From contig CAMWUI010000029.1 in assembly GCA_947177395.1 (NCBI GenBank), positions 1-36,487 on the forward strand: 36,487 nucleotides of DNA. The letters run 5' to 3'. The notes below the pieces were generated by a model. That model was given only the letters and a program-made list of their open reading frames with translations, was not told the DNA's origin and did no database searches. The DNA is from an uncultured Paraprevotella sp. (GTDB lineage Bacteria; Bacteroidota; Bacteroidia; Bacteroidales; Bacteroidaceae). The stretch's first letter is position 1, and each line of letters begins with the position of its first letter. This document shows positions 1 to 8,623 of this stretch, in pieces. The position numbers and the translations under genes are program-made.

Positions 1-81
1 ACACTCATTTATACCGCAAAAATAAGGATTACATTCCAACCGGACAACTTTAAGGAACTATTTCCTGCTTCATCCACCTAT

Positions 82-114
82 AAAAAGCCGTCCTATCCTC
101 ACGGACAAGACGGC
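82..114 (-). terminator. Intrinsic terminator of the NagB-like/PIG-L gene
   Basis: Read on the minus strand, a GCCGTC/GACGGC stem (109-114 with 87-92) is followed by five T (82-86). It lies about 50 bp beyond the stop of the minus-strand gene ending at 163. I found no gene in bases 1-80. Confidence 0.75.
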
Positions 115-162
115 CCATACTTCATCATTTTACAATTATGTAAGAACACACTTATTCTTGGC

Positions 163-2154
163 TTACAAAGGAATGTACTCCACGAAAGCCTCCATGGCTT
201 CGTAAGCAGCCAGACCCAAGTTCTTATACAACTCAGCCGTGGCATGATTGCGGTCCTCCGAGCGCTGCCAGAACAAACGTTCGTCATTGCCCAGAAAGGG
301 AGCGCTCTCCATCTGCGACTGATGTTTGAGGATAGCGTTGCGCTTTGCCCTCAACTCTTCCGGACTGATGGGCACCACCATCTCAATATTCTCTATCTCC
401 CATTCTGCCCAAGCGCCCCGATACATCCAGATACGGCAATCCTTAAGCCATTCCGCCCCGGCATCTTTCTCCAGGTCGATGGCTGCAAAGACGGCATCCG
501 TACACACGCGATGCGTACCGTGCGGATCGGCCAGGTCACCGGCCACGAATATCTGATGGGGGCGTACTTCCCTCAGCAGGTTACGCACAATTTCCACATC
601 CGCCTCACTGATGGGATTCTTCTGTATCTTACCTGTCTCATAAAAAGGAAGATCGAGGAAATGTACCCGTTCAAGCGGAATGCCGCTGTACATGCTGGCT
701 ATACGTGCTTCGCCCCGGCGTATCAGTCCTTTGATGGACAGAATATCACGCGTGTCCATGTCATTGGCTTTCTTCCCTGCCAGGAATTTACGTATCTCTG
801 CATACTTATCATTGATGACGGCATTGGCTCCGTTGTCAAACAACTGATTGAAACCGTCGATGAAGTGCAGGAATCGGATTACCTCCTCATCGCCTACGGC
901 TATGTTGCCGGATGTCTGGTAGGCTACATGCACTTCGTGGTTCTGTTTCACCAGACGCTGCAACGTCCCTCCCATCGAAATGACATCATCATCCGGGTGC
1001 GGCGAGAATATGACAACCCGCTTGGGATAGGGTTTCGCACGTTCCGGACGATAGGTGTCATCCGCATCCGGCTTACCGCCCGGCCATCCGGTAATCGTAT
1101 GCTGGAGGTCGTTAAAGATACGGATGTTCACATCGTAGGCCGAACCATAGAGAGCAAGCAACTCGCCCAATCCGTTTTCGTTATAATCCTTGTTTGTCAA
1201 CTTGAGGATAGGTTTGCCCGTCAGTCCGCACAGCCACACGATAGCGCTACGAATCAGTTTTTCATTCCATTCACAAGAGGTGACCAGCCACGGACGCTGG
1301 ATACGGGTCAGATGTCCGGCAGCAGCCAAGTCCGTCACCACGCGGGCATCGTTGTGCAGTTGCAGGAAAGAGGCTGACAACGTATCCGTGACATTGCCTT
1401 CCACAGCCCGCTTCACCACCTCCGCCTTCTCTTCGCCCCAGGCGAAGAGGTATATCTTACGTGCCGAAAGAATCGTGCCGACACCCATCGTGATGGAACA
1501 GGCCGGTACGTTCTCCATACCGCCGAATACTTTGGCCGCGTCATTACGGGACGAATTTTCAAGAAGCACCAACCGCGTGCGTGAATTTATCTGCGAACCG
1601 GCCTGATTAAGAGCGATATTGCCCATCTGTCCTATGCCCAACAGGGCGATGTCTATCCCGCCGTGTTCGGCCATCTGCTGTTCGAAGCGACTACAGAATC
1701 CCAGCACTTGCGTCTGAGCTATCGTGCTGTCGGGCGTATAAACATTCTCCCGGTCAATATCCACCTTGCTCAAAAAGTGTTCCCACAGGGTCTGATAGTT
1801 ACTGTAAGCCGTACCCAACTCCAGAGGATAGTATTCATAAATAACAAATACCACTACGTTTTTAAAGCTCAGCCCCTCATGGAGGTGTTTGTCTATCAAA
1901 CAGGCATACAAGTCCATCGGAGAATTTCCGCCGGCAACGGCCAGCACACATTTCTTTCCCTCCCGCTGTCTGTCGGTAATGATACGGGCAATCTCGTCCG
2001 CCACTATCCGTGAGCCTTCTTCCTGCGACTCATATATGTCTGTCGGAATCTTTTCCAAGCGTGTCAATACGGAACGTTCTATATCGTCCATCGGCTTATA
2101 ATACCGCGGCGACACGCTGTTCAGAGTAATCTGCGAACTCAAATTTGTTCTCAT
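163..2154 (-). CDS. Glucosamine-6-phosphate deaminase-like (NagB) domain fused to PIG-L/LmbE deacetylase domain
   Basis: A 663-residue two-domain protein. Residues ~45-300 follow the NagB fold: AVAGGNSPMDLY sugar-phosphate loop near 72, SRTR near 191, and a C-terminal VEGNVTDTLSASFLQLH segment. Residues ~380-650 are a PIG-L/LmbE-type metal-dependent N-deacetylase with HPDDD at 386-390 and the second metal motif PHGTH with H545 and H548. The residues matching the E. coli NagB catalytic set are all changed: D72 is Y106, D141 is M177, H143 is N179 and E148 is Q184. The first domain therefore probably binds a sugar phosphate without deaminating it, while the deacetylase half keeps its metal ligands. 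The architecture matches a fusion I recall from Bacteroides, annotated as deaminase-like. Substrate unknown; an N-acetyl amino sugar or a glycoconjugate is an inference. It lies 49 bp downstream of the small barrel gene and may be co-transcribed with it. Confidence 0.9.
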   Translation of the reverse strand: MRTNLSSQITLNSVSPRYYKPMDDIERSVLTRLEKIPTDIYESQEEGSRIVADEIARIITDRQREGKKCVLAVAGGNSPMDLYACLIDKHLHEGLSFKNVVVFVIYEYYPLELGTAYSNYQTLWEHFLSKVDIDRENVYTPDSTIAQTQVLGFCSRFEQQMAEHGGIDIALLGIGQMGNIALNQAGSQINSRTRLVLLENSSRNDAAKVFGGMENVPACSITMGVGTILSARKIYLFAWGEEKAEVVKRAVEGNVTDTLSASFLQLHNDARVVTDLAAAGHLTRIQRPWLVTSCEWNEKLIRSAIVWLCGLTGKPILKLTNKDYNENGLGELLALYGSAYDVNIRIFNDLQHTITGWPGGKPDADDTYRPERAKPYPKRVVIFSPHPDDDVISMGGTLQRLVKQNHEVHVAYQTSGNIAVGDEEVIRFLHFIDGFNQLFDNGANAVINDKYAEIRKFLAGKKANDMDTRDILSIKGLIRRGEARIASMYSGIPLERVHFLDLPFYETGKIQKNPISEADVEIVRNLLREVRPHQIFVAGDLADPHGTHRVCTDAVFAAIDLEKDAGAEWLKDCRIWMYRGAWAEWEIENIEMVVPISPEELRAKRNAILKHQSQMESAPFLGNDERLFWQRSEDRNHATAELYKNLGLAAYEAMEAFVEYIPL

Positions 2155-2203
2155 AGCTATGTTTTTATGGTTTTCTTATAAGGTTAATCAAATTATCGGC
2201 CCG

Positions 2204-2683
2204 TCAAAAGTAGAAGCCCAGACCTATCTTCAGCCCCACCTTGCTGCCACCGGCAAAGTCATTCAGACTCATGTTGTAATAAACCGCCGGCTCTATCGTC
2301 AGGAAACGGTTGATGAAAAAAGCATAGCCGACCTCCGGACACAACTGAACATTATTTATGCTCTTTGTCATGTGTTCGTATTGCAGCCCTACTCCCAGAT
2401 AGACTCCGTTCTGGGTAAAATAATAGCGACCGCCGGCCCCGATAGAGAAATTGTCAGTATAGCGCGTATGATCATATCCCAGTTTTCCATACAGCATCCA
2501 TGCATCCTCTATGAAATAACCGCCCAAGGCACTCAGACCGAACACTGCCTGTTCCTTGTCGCTGTACGACAGGTTCAATCCGGTGAGGGAGGTGGAAATA
2601 TACGACTTATTCTTCTCAAACTGTGCATTCGCACTTAACGTAACTGCCATCAGCAGCAAAGTGAACATTAACTTTCTCATCAT
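2204..2683 (-). CDS. Small outer-membrane beta-barrel protein
   Basis: A 159-residue protein. Residues 1-20 form a signal peptide ending in SANAQ. The mature part is a run of short amphipathic strands rich in Gly and aromatic residues (GLSALGGYFIE, GAGGRYYF, YLGVGLQYE, YAFFINRFLTIEPAVYY), ending in LGFYF with a terminal Phe, the outer-membrane barrel signature. This fits an eight-strand OmpA/OmpX-like barrel (Pfam OMP_b-brl type). The exact role is not readable; many homologues are uncharacterised surface proteins. It lies between the CstA-type transporter and the NagB-like gene on the same strand, with gaps of 65 and 49 bp. Confidence 0.8.
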   Translation of the reverse strand: MMRKLMFTLLLMAVTLSANAQFEKNKSYISTSLTGLNLSYSDKEQAVFGLSALGGYFIEDAWMLYGKLGYDHTRYTDNFSIGAGGRYYFTQNGVYLGVGLQYEHMTKSINNVQLCPEVGYAFFINRFLTIEPAVYYNMSLNDFAGGSKVGLKIGLGFYF

Positions 2684-2748
2684 TTTCCATTTTTTTAAAA
2701 TTGTTTATATTCAAGTTCCGGATTCACCGGCATTGCCGAAATTACTTT

Positions 2749-4200
2749 TTAATCCGTTTTTCCATTCCCGCATTGTTTAAACAGCCGGTACCAACGCACG
2801 AAAAACGCCAGCATGGCAAGAGAGACGAGGCCTCCGGACACACACCCGACAGTCTGTGACAACTGTAATCCTTCCGGAGCGACCACAATGTACGCCGTGC
2901 ATACGCATGTCATGAACAACGCAGGAAGCAATGCCACATAATAAATCCTCCCCCTGCGTGCCAGCCATATAGTCACAGCCCATAGAGTGAAAATAGACAA
3001 TGTCTGATTGAACCACGCAAAGTAGCGCCAAAGCACATCGAAATTGATATTCATCAGAACGGCCGCCACAAGGAACACCGGCAGGGATACCAACAACCGA
3101 CGTCCGATGGTATGCTGCTTGTAATGCAAAAAGTCAGAAACAATCAAACGGGCACAGCGGAACGCCGTATCGCCGGAAGTGACAGGAGCCGCCACAACGC
3201 CCAATATAGCCAGCACGGCACCGGCCGTACCCAACCAGTTCCGGCAGATGAGATTCACCACAACCGCCGGATTCGACTTCCCGTCCGGCGACATCACTTC
3301 CCCCAGATGCTCATAACTGCCCGCAAACTTGATGGCCGCTGCCGCCCATATCAGGGCCACAACTCCTTCCGTTATCATGGCACCGTAAAACACGGGACGT
3401 CCCAGTTTTTCGTCTTTCACGCAACGCGCCATCATCGGGCTCTGCGTCGCATGGAAGCCACTGATAGCTCCGCAGGCGATGGTGACGAACAGCATCGGAA
3501 ACAGAGACAGGCTCCGGTCGGGATGGTGGCTGGAAAATGCGTCTGTAACTTCCGGCATCCATCCGTCGTTAGAAAATATACCGTACAGCACGCCGACTGC
3601 CATAATCAGCAACGCCAGTCCAAACACAGGGTAAATACGCCCGATAAGGGCATCTATGGGAAGAAGGGTCGCCAGTATATAATACGAGAAAATGACCACA
3701 ACCCAGAAGCCGGCACTTCCGAACATACCCCATCCGGCAGTCATAGACTCCAGCAGTCCCGCCGGCGTCTTAACAAAAACCGTCCCGACCAAAACCATAA
3801 GTATCAGGGCAAAGATACGCATCACAAGCCGCATACCGCTCCCCAGTTCGTCGCCGACAATCTCCGGAAGACTGGCTCCCCCTTTGCGTATGGAAATCAT
3901 CCCGGTAAGATAGTCATGCACGGCTCCGGCAAAAATGGAACCCAACACAATCCACAGATATGCAGCCGGACCGTACAAGATACCCAGAACGGCCCCGAAT
4001 ATAGGCCCTGTGCCGGCAATATTAAGAAACTGTATCAGAAAAACTCTCCATGCAGGCATCGGAATGTAATCCACCCCGTCCCGTTGCGTGAAACACGGAG
4101 TCCGACGGTTCGTGTCCGCTCCGAAAACCTTCTCCACAAAAGAGCCATAAAGAAAGTAACCAGCCACCAGCGCAACAAGCGCCGCACAAAATGTTATCAT
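2749..4200 (-). CDS. cstA: CstA-family carbon starvation / peptide or pyruvate transporter
   Basis: A polytopic inner-membrane protein of about 483 residues. Family-typical stretches include GTGPIFGAVLGILYGPAAYL, AGAVHDYLTGMISIRKGG, LPIDALIGRIYPVFGLALL, and SGFHATQSPMMARC followed by GAVLAILGVVAAPVTSGDTA. The CstA/BtsT family takes up peptides or pyruvate during carbon limitation. E. coli CstA is about 700 residues, so this is the short form, missing much of the C-terminal part, as I recall for Bacteroidetes homologues. I place the start at the ATG at 4200. The upstream GTG at 4221 would sit at or ahead of the expected transcription start, since a TAnnTTTG element lies at 4223-4230. It is divergent from the GHL10 gene. 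Confidence 0.88.
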   Translation of the reverse strand: MITFCAALVALVAGYFLYGSFVEKVFGADTNRRTPCFTQRDGVDYIPMPAWRVFLIQFLNIAGTGPIFGAVLGILYGPAAYLWIVLGSIFAGAVHDYLTGMISIRKGGASLPEIVGDELGSGMRLVMRIFALILMVLVGTVFVKTPAGLLESMTAGWGMFGSAGFWVVVIFSYYILATLLPIDALIGRIYPVFGLALLIMAVGVLYGIFSNDGWMPEVTDAFSSHHPDRSLSLFPMLFVTIACGAISGFHATQSPMMARCVKDEKLGRPVFYGAMITEGVVALIWAAAAIKFAGSYEHLGEVMSPDGKSNPAVVVNLICRNWLGTAGAVLAILGVVAAPVTSGDTAFRCARLIVSDFLHYKQHTIGRRLLVSLPVFLVAAVLMNINFDVLWRYFAWFNQTLSIFTLWAVTIWLARRGRIYYVALLPALFMTCVCTAYIVVAPEGLQLSQTVGCVSGGLVSLAMLAFFVRWYRLFKQCGNGKTD

Positions 4201-4222
4201 CCCTGTTCTGTTTAGAATCACA

Positions 4223-4230
4223 CAAAAGTA
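4223..4230 (-). promoter_or_regulatory. Bacteroides-type -7 element for cstA
   Basis: TACTTTTG on the minus strand fits TAnnTTTG and lies 22 bp upstream of the ATG at 4200. I see no good TTTG at the expected -33 distance, so promoter strength or activator dependence is unclear. Confidence 0.5.
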
Positions 4231-4293
4231 ACAATTTATAGATTATTCACGTCCATTTCCCACAAAAACTTTCCTAAAGCCGATGAATTATTC

Positions 4294-4301
4294 TAACTTT
4301 G
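4294..4301 (+). promoter_or_regulatory. Bacteroides-type -7 element for the GHL10 gene
   Basis: TAACTTTG fits TAnnTTTG and ends 30 bp before the ATG at 4332. It supports that start over the earlier in-frame ATG at 4299, which falls inside this element. The -33 region (ACTTTCC near 4268) is weak. Back to back with the cstA element. Confidence 0.6.
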
Positions 4302-4331
4302 CGCCCTTATACAAGACAAAAAACACAGGTT

Positions 4332-6053
4332 ATGAAACGTCTCTTATCTTATTATATATATGTATATCTTTCGATAACAGCCTTGTTCTCCTGCGCCTTC
4401 CCCTTATCTGCACAACAGTTCCCGCCATATCCCAAATACGAAGTGCGGGCAGTCTGGCTGACCACGCTGAACGGCCTGGACTGGCCTTCGGCAAAAGCCG
4501 TCAATCCCGAAAGGAGAAAAGAACAACAGAAGGAGCTTTGCCAATTATTGGATCGCCTGCAGGCCATTCGCATTAATACGGTTTTGCTTCAGACACGCGT
4601 GCGAGGAAGTGTCATATACCCTTCTGCCATCGAACCGTGGGACGTCAGTCTCACCGGCATCCCCGGAAAGGATCCCGGCTACGACCCGCTGCAGTTCGCC
4701 ATCGAAGAGTGTCACAGACGCGGCATGGAACTGCACGCGTGGGTAGTGACAATCCCCTGCTTCAAAATTGCCGCTGCAAAGACCATGGGAAACCGTTCCA
4801 TACTAAAGACGCATCCCGATTTGTGCAAGAAACACAATGACATGTGGTATCTGGACCCGGGAATGCCTGGAACAGCCGATTACCTGGCATCCCTATGCCG
4901 GGAAATAACGGAGAAATACGATATCGACGGCATCCATTTCGATTATATCCGTTATCCGGAAAACGCACGGCAGTTCGTGGACAATCCTACATACCGCAAA
5001 TATGGCAAAGGACAATCGCGGGAGGAATGGCGGCGCAACAATATCACACGTTGCGTCCGCCGCATGTATGAAACGATAAAATCCATCAAACCGTGGGTTA
5101 AGGTAAGCAGTTCCCCCATCGGGAAATTCAATGACCTGAGCCGTTATTCTTCCCGGGGGTGGAATGCATTCCGTACCGTATACCAGGATGCTCAGGGATG
5201 GTGCCGGGACGGCATACACGACATGCTTTTCCCGATGATGTATTTCCAGGGAGACCACTTTTTCCCATTCGCCGATGACTGGAACGACAATTGCTGGGGG
5301 CGTCCCGTATGTCCCGGATTGGGAATCTATTTCCTGCATCCACGCGAGAAGGACTGGCCTTTAGAGGTTATCGAACGCCAGTTGCATTTCATCCGTAGCA
5401 TCGGATTAAAAGGAGAAGCCTATTTCCGTTCCCGTTTCCTGACAGACAACGTGAAAGGGTTGTACGACTATCTGGACCAGCAGTTTTACCCGTTTCCGGC
5501 CCTGACTCCTCCATGTACATGGCTGGACAGCATAGCCCCGAACAGTCCGGAAAACCTGATAGCCTTTACATCCGGCGGAAAGGGGTATCTCATGTGGGAA
5601 GCCTCACGGGACAACATCTGCGGCACGGATGTATACTACAACGTTTACGCTTCGCGTTCCTATCCTGTCGATATTTCCCGGCCGGAAAATCTGGTAGCCG
5701 TAAAACTACGGGACACCCGTTACGAATACAATCCGATATTCTGCGCCCTCAACGGCATCCACTTTGCCGTTACAGCCACCGACCGCTTCGGAAACGAAAG
5801 TCCGGCGTCCACGGTTCCTTTTCAGAGCGGTACTGAAGTAACGACCCATCAGTTGGCACATGACAGACGTTCATTAAACCTGCCGGCCGGCAAGGCAGAA
5901 TTCGTGATGATTACCGACGGGCAAGGCCGTGCCGTGCTGACCGCCCCATACACCACAAAAATCAATATAGAAAAACTACCGGAAGGATATTACGAAGTAC
6001 GGACTTTGGAAGCAAAAGGGATATCCCGGCGAATCGGTTGTTTCTTCAAGTAA
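4332..6053 (+). CDS. Secreted GHL10 (DUF187)-type glycoside hydrolase-like protein
   Basis: A 573-residue protein. It has an N-terminal signal peptide ending in PLSAQQ, then a TIM-barrel domain of about 350 residues starting at EVRAVWLTTLNGLDWP. Family signatures are INTVLLQTRVRGSVIYPS, HAWVVTIP, IDGIHFDYIRYPE (D199 and D204, the strand carrying the predicted catalytic acid) and MLFPMMYFQ. The last ~170 residues look like a fibronectin-III-like segment (VYASRSYPVDISRPENL, FAVTATDRFGNES) and a short C-terminal strand-rich module. GHL10/YngK-like proteins are predicted polysaccharide or peptidoglycan-glycan hydrolases; no substrate can be read here. The 3' end overlaps the convergent gene by 8 bp. 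Confidence 0.88.
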   Translation: MKRLLSYYIYVYLSITALFSCAFPLSAQQFPPYPKYEVRAVWLTTLNGLDWPSAKAVNPERRKEQQKELCQLLDRLQAIRINTVLLQTRVRGSVIYPSAIEPWDVSLTGIPGKDPGYDPLQFAIEECHRRGMELHAWVVTIPCFKIAAAKTMGNRSILKTHPDLCKKHNDMWYLDPGMPGTADYLASLCREITEKYDIDGIHFDYIRYPENARQFVDNPTYRKYGKGQSREEWRRNNITRCVRRMYETIKSIKPWVKVSSSPIGKFNDLSRYSSRGWNAFRTVYQDAQGWCRDGIHDMLFPMMYFQGDHFFPFADDWNDNCWGRPVCPGLGIYFLHPREKDWPLEVIERQLHFIRSIGLKGEAYFRSRFLTDNVKGLYDYLDQQFYPFPALTPPCTWLDSIAPNSPENLIAFTSGGKGYLMWEASRDNICGTDVYYNVYASRSYPVDISRPENLVAVKLRDTRYEYNPIFCALNGIHFAVTATDRFGNESPASTVPFQSGTEVTTHQLAHDRRSLNLPAGKAEFVMITDGQGRAVLTAPYTTKINIEKLPEGYYEVRTLEAKGISRRIGCFFK

Positions 6054-7251
6054 CAAGCGGATGTACGTCCATATAGGCATGATAGGACGTACCGGCAACC
6101 ACGGGAGTCAACGGCCAGTAACCCGCAACGACTTTCCCGCCGGTTTGCCCCCGGGGAGCCGCCTGCTGTTGTCGGGCGTACCACTGCCGTAAAGCAGCCG
6201 GATCGTTAGAATAAGTTACACGAAAAATACCCTCCGATGTCCTCGCCAGCCGTCTCGACAAATGAATGGCAACCATTCCCATCGTCATCCGCAGATTCAG
6301 TTCCACACAAGGGTGCACGACATACCTGTCCGTCTGCCGACACACCATCATATCCACACCGCAATAACCCTCATATATACCGGCCACTTCCTCTTCCAGA
6401 CAACTCTGCAGGAACCTCCTCGCCACATCGACAGACTCCAGCGGAACATACCGGCCCAATACCGCCCTTAACGTTTCCTCCGTCGCAAGCCTGCTCCCGA
6501 CATATGCCCCTTGTTGATTCGTATGGAAAAGGGAAAGTCCCTCGTAACGGACAGTCCCGCATCCGTCGCAATAAAACTCCATACCAAAATCCAACTCTTT
6601 ATGATAGAGAGGCTCCACCATCACGCAACCTTGCGTCCTCAACAAGCGGCGGCACCATCCGTCAAGCGGGGAAACATACCCGCCACGCCCCAGACGCAGG
6701 CCTTTGCCACTGCCGGACCAAGGGGCCTTGAGCAGCGTTTCAGGCCATCGAGACAGACAGCACTGTATATCATCTTCCGTATGACAGGCAACAGCTTTTC
6801 CGCAAAAACCGGCGGCGGAAAAGTTTTCTTCTCCACCCCATGAAAGGCGGAATGCCTCCAGCCAACGGGCTGCCGTCTGTCTGCCCGACAACCTGCGATA
6901 CTCCTCCATCCGCTCCTGCGACGGGAGCAAAACATCCGGAATACCTGAACCGCGCAAACGAGTCAGCAACAAAGGACTCCACCCCCACGGACATATCCGT
7001 TCCGGTCTACACCCGGTGTTTTCATCCATCCAGCCAAAGGACGGACACACTCCCAATGAATCCTCCTGCAAACGCATGGATGATGCATACAGACCTTCCG
7101 CCCCACACAAAACATCCCCGTTCCTCATCCACCATGCCGGCAACATACACATATCGGCAGCCATCTTCCGCGCCGAACGAGGAGGAATGAAATGAGGATC
7201 GTTATTGGCCAGCGCCAAATCATTCTCCGGATTAAAGAGATAAAGATTCAT
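6046..7251 (-). CDS. Uncharacterised ATP-grasp-like protein
   Basis: A 401-residue cytoplasmic protein beginning MNLYLFNPENDLALAN. I recall no functional name for it. Several stretches fit an ATP-grasp fold: LLKAPWSGSGKGLRL resembles the Lys plus Gly-rich ATP-binding loop, MVEPLYHKELDFGMEF resembles the adenine-contacting strand with acidic residues, and GVDMMV followed by HPCVELNLRMTMG resembles the D...E-x-N-x-R magnesium site at the end of the fold. The likely reaction class is ATP-dependent carboxylate-amine ligation, but the substrate is unknown and the fold call is my pattern match. I chose the start at 7251 because the N-terminus then begins with a beta strand and a conserved-looking NPENDLALA segment; in-frame ATGs at 7275 and 7320 lie in or beyond the promoter. 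Confidence 0.7.
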   Translation of the reverse strand: MNLYLFNPENDLALANNDPHFIPPRSARKMAADMCMLPAWWMRNGDVLCGAEGLYASSMRLQEDSLGVCPSFGWMDENTGCRPERICPWGWSPLLLTRLRGSGIPDVLLPSQERMEEYRRLSGRQTAARWLEAFRLSWGGEENFSAAGFCGKAVACHTEDDIQCCLSRWPETLLKAPWSGSGKGLRLGRGGYVSPLDGWCRRLLRTQGCVMVEPLYHKELDFGMEFYCDGCGTVRYEGLSLFHTNQQGAYVGSRLATEETLRAVLGRYVPLESVDVARRFLQSCLEEEVAGIYEGYCGVDMMVCRQTDRYVVHPCVELNLRMTMGMVAIHLSRRLARTSEGIFRVTYSNDPAALRQWYARQQQAAPRGQTGGKVVAGYWPLTPVVAGTSYHAYMDVHPLVT

Positions 7252-7255
7252 GCGA

Positions 7256-7286
7256 CAAAGATACAAATAAAACATCTTCACGACAA
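7256..7286 (-). promoter_or_regulatory. Bacteroides-type promoter for the ATP-grasp-like gene
   Basis: On the minus strand TTG (7286-7284), a 20-bp spacer, then TATCTTTG (7263-7256). The predicted transcription start falls at about 7250-7253, on or next to the ATG at 7251, which implies a leaderless or nearly leaderless mRNA. Confidence 0.55.
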
Positions 7287-7350
7287 CGGAACGGCCGTCC
7301 CGTACAACATATAAATTCACGCTTGTTCACCTATTTTTTGCCAACCCTAC

Positions 7351-7381
7351 TTTGCAAACCGAAGTATTTCCATTATCTTTG
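7351..7381 (+). promoter_or_regulatory. Bacteroides-type promoter for the AAA ATPase gene
   Basis: TTTG (7351-7354), a 19-bp spacer and TATCTTTG (7374-7381) match both consensus boxes. The predicted start is near 7385, giving a leader of about 20 bases to the ATG at 7404. Confidence 0.75.
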
Positions 7382-7403
7382 CACACGTATAGACAGCCGA
7401 AAG

Positions 7404-8582
7404 ATGGAAGCATTTTTCAGAACACATGCCTACTTGGTCGAACACACTCATGTTCCCGTGCGTCGTGCGCTCATGGATGAGATAAACTGGAATGACAGGC
7501 TTATCGGCATCAAGGGCACGAGAGGCGTGGGCAAGACAACGTTTCTGCTGCAATATGCCAAGGAGCGCTACGGTGTGGAAGACCGGCAATGTCTGTACAT
7601 CAACATGAACAACTTCTACTTTCAGGGCAAAGGCATCGCTGAATTTGCCGGGGAATTTCAGGCGGCAGGCGGCAAAGTCCTACTTATCGACCAAGTGTTC
7701 AAACAGCCGGACTGGAGTTCGGAACTCCGGAAATGCCATGATTTGTATCCCGGACTGAAAATCATCTTCACCGGGTCTTCCGTCATGCGGCTCAAAGAAG
7801 AGAATCCGGAACTGAACGGACTTGTCAAGTCGTATAACCTGCGAGGATTTTCTTTCCGTGAATATCTGAACCTACAGACCGGTAACAACTTTCCCTCTTT
7901 CGCCCTGAATGAAATATTGCAGAATCACGAACATATCGTACGTTCCATATTGCCCAAGGTAAGCCCTATGGAACATATACAGAACTATATCCATCATGGG
8001 TTCTATCCATTTTTTCTGGAAAAAAGGAATTTCTCGGAGAATCTGCTTAAAACCATGAACATGATGCTGGAAGTGGATATTCTGCTGATCAAACAAATAG
8101 AGCTCAAATATCTGGCGCGAATCAAGAAACTGCTGTATCTGCTGGCGGTGGGGCGACCGGCGGCTCCCAATGTAAGCCAGTTGGCGAGCGCCATCCATAC
8201 TTCCCGCGCCACCGTCATGAACTACCTGAAGTATCTGGAAGACGCCCGACTGATCAACATGATTTACCCGACAGGAGAGGCATTCCCCAAGAAACCGGCT
8301 AAAATCATGATGCACAATACAAATCTGATGTATGCCATTTATCCCAACAAGCTGGAAAGACAAGACATACTGGAAACATTCTTTCAGAACGCATTGTGGA
8401 AAGACCACAAGGTGAACCATGGAGACAAAGGGTGTTCTTTCATCATCGACGGCCGCCTTAAATTCAGAATCAGCGCGGATGAAGTCAAGAAAAGAAATAG
8501 TGAAACCATTTACGCACGACATAACATAGAAAAAGGACGAGACAACCAGATACCTCTTTGGCTGTTCGGTTTCCTTTATTAA
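7404..8582 (+). CDS. AAA ATPase of the AAA_14/DUF4143 type
   Basis: A 392-residue protein. Walker A is GTRGVGKT at residues 38-45. The Walker B position reads VLLIDQVFK with D96 then Q97, where the family normally has Asp-Glu. A sensor-like strand IIFTGSSVMRL follows. The C-terminal half has a winged-helix segment (PNVSQLASAIHTSRATVMNYLKYLEDARLI) typical of DUF4143 proteins, then a short tail (FIIDGRLKFRISADEVKKR) resembling a shrunken nuclease-like domain. The family is widespread in Bacteroidetes and its cellular job is mostly unknown. The Gln at the usual catalytic Glu suggests slow or absent ATP hydrolysis (inference). The start at 7404 is set by the promoter just upstream; an ATG at 7323 lies before it. 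Confidence 0.85.
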   Translation: MEAFFRTHAYLVEHTHVPVRRALMDEINWNDRLIGIKGTRGVGKTTFLLQYAKERYGVEDRQCLYINMNNFYFQGKGIAEFAGEFQAAGGKVLLIDQVFKQPDWSSELRKCHDLYPGLKIIFTGSSVMRLKEENPELNGLVKSYNLRGFSFREYLNLQTGNNFPSFALNEILQNHEHIVRSILPKVSPMEHIQNYIHHGFYPFFLEKRNFSENLLKTMNMMLEVDILLIKQIELKYLARIKKLLYLLAVGRPAAPNVSQLASAIHTSRATVMNYLKYLEDARLINMIYPTGEAFPKKPAKIMMHNTNLMYAIYPNKLERQDILETFFQNALWKDHKVNHGDKGCSFIIDGRLKFRISADEVKKRNSETIYARHNIEKGRDNQIPLWLFGFLY

Positions 8583-8623
8583 ACAAACATATTGGTTTAT
8601 TATCGTAATATTTATCATTTATT

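Noticed and set aside
244..1377. 377-codon plus-strand open frame opposite the NagB-like/PIG-L gene
   Set aside because: Antisense to a gene with clear domains; its translation has no recognisable motif and is an artefact of GC-rich codon use.
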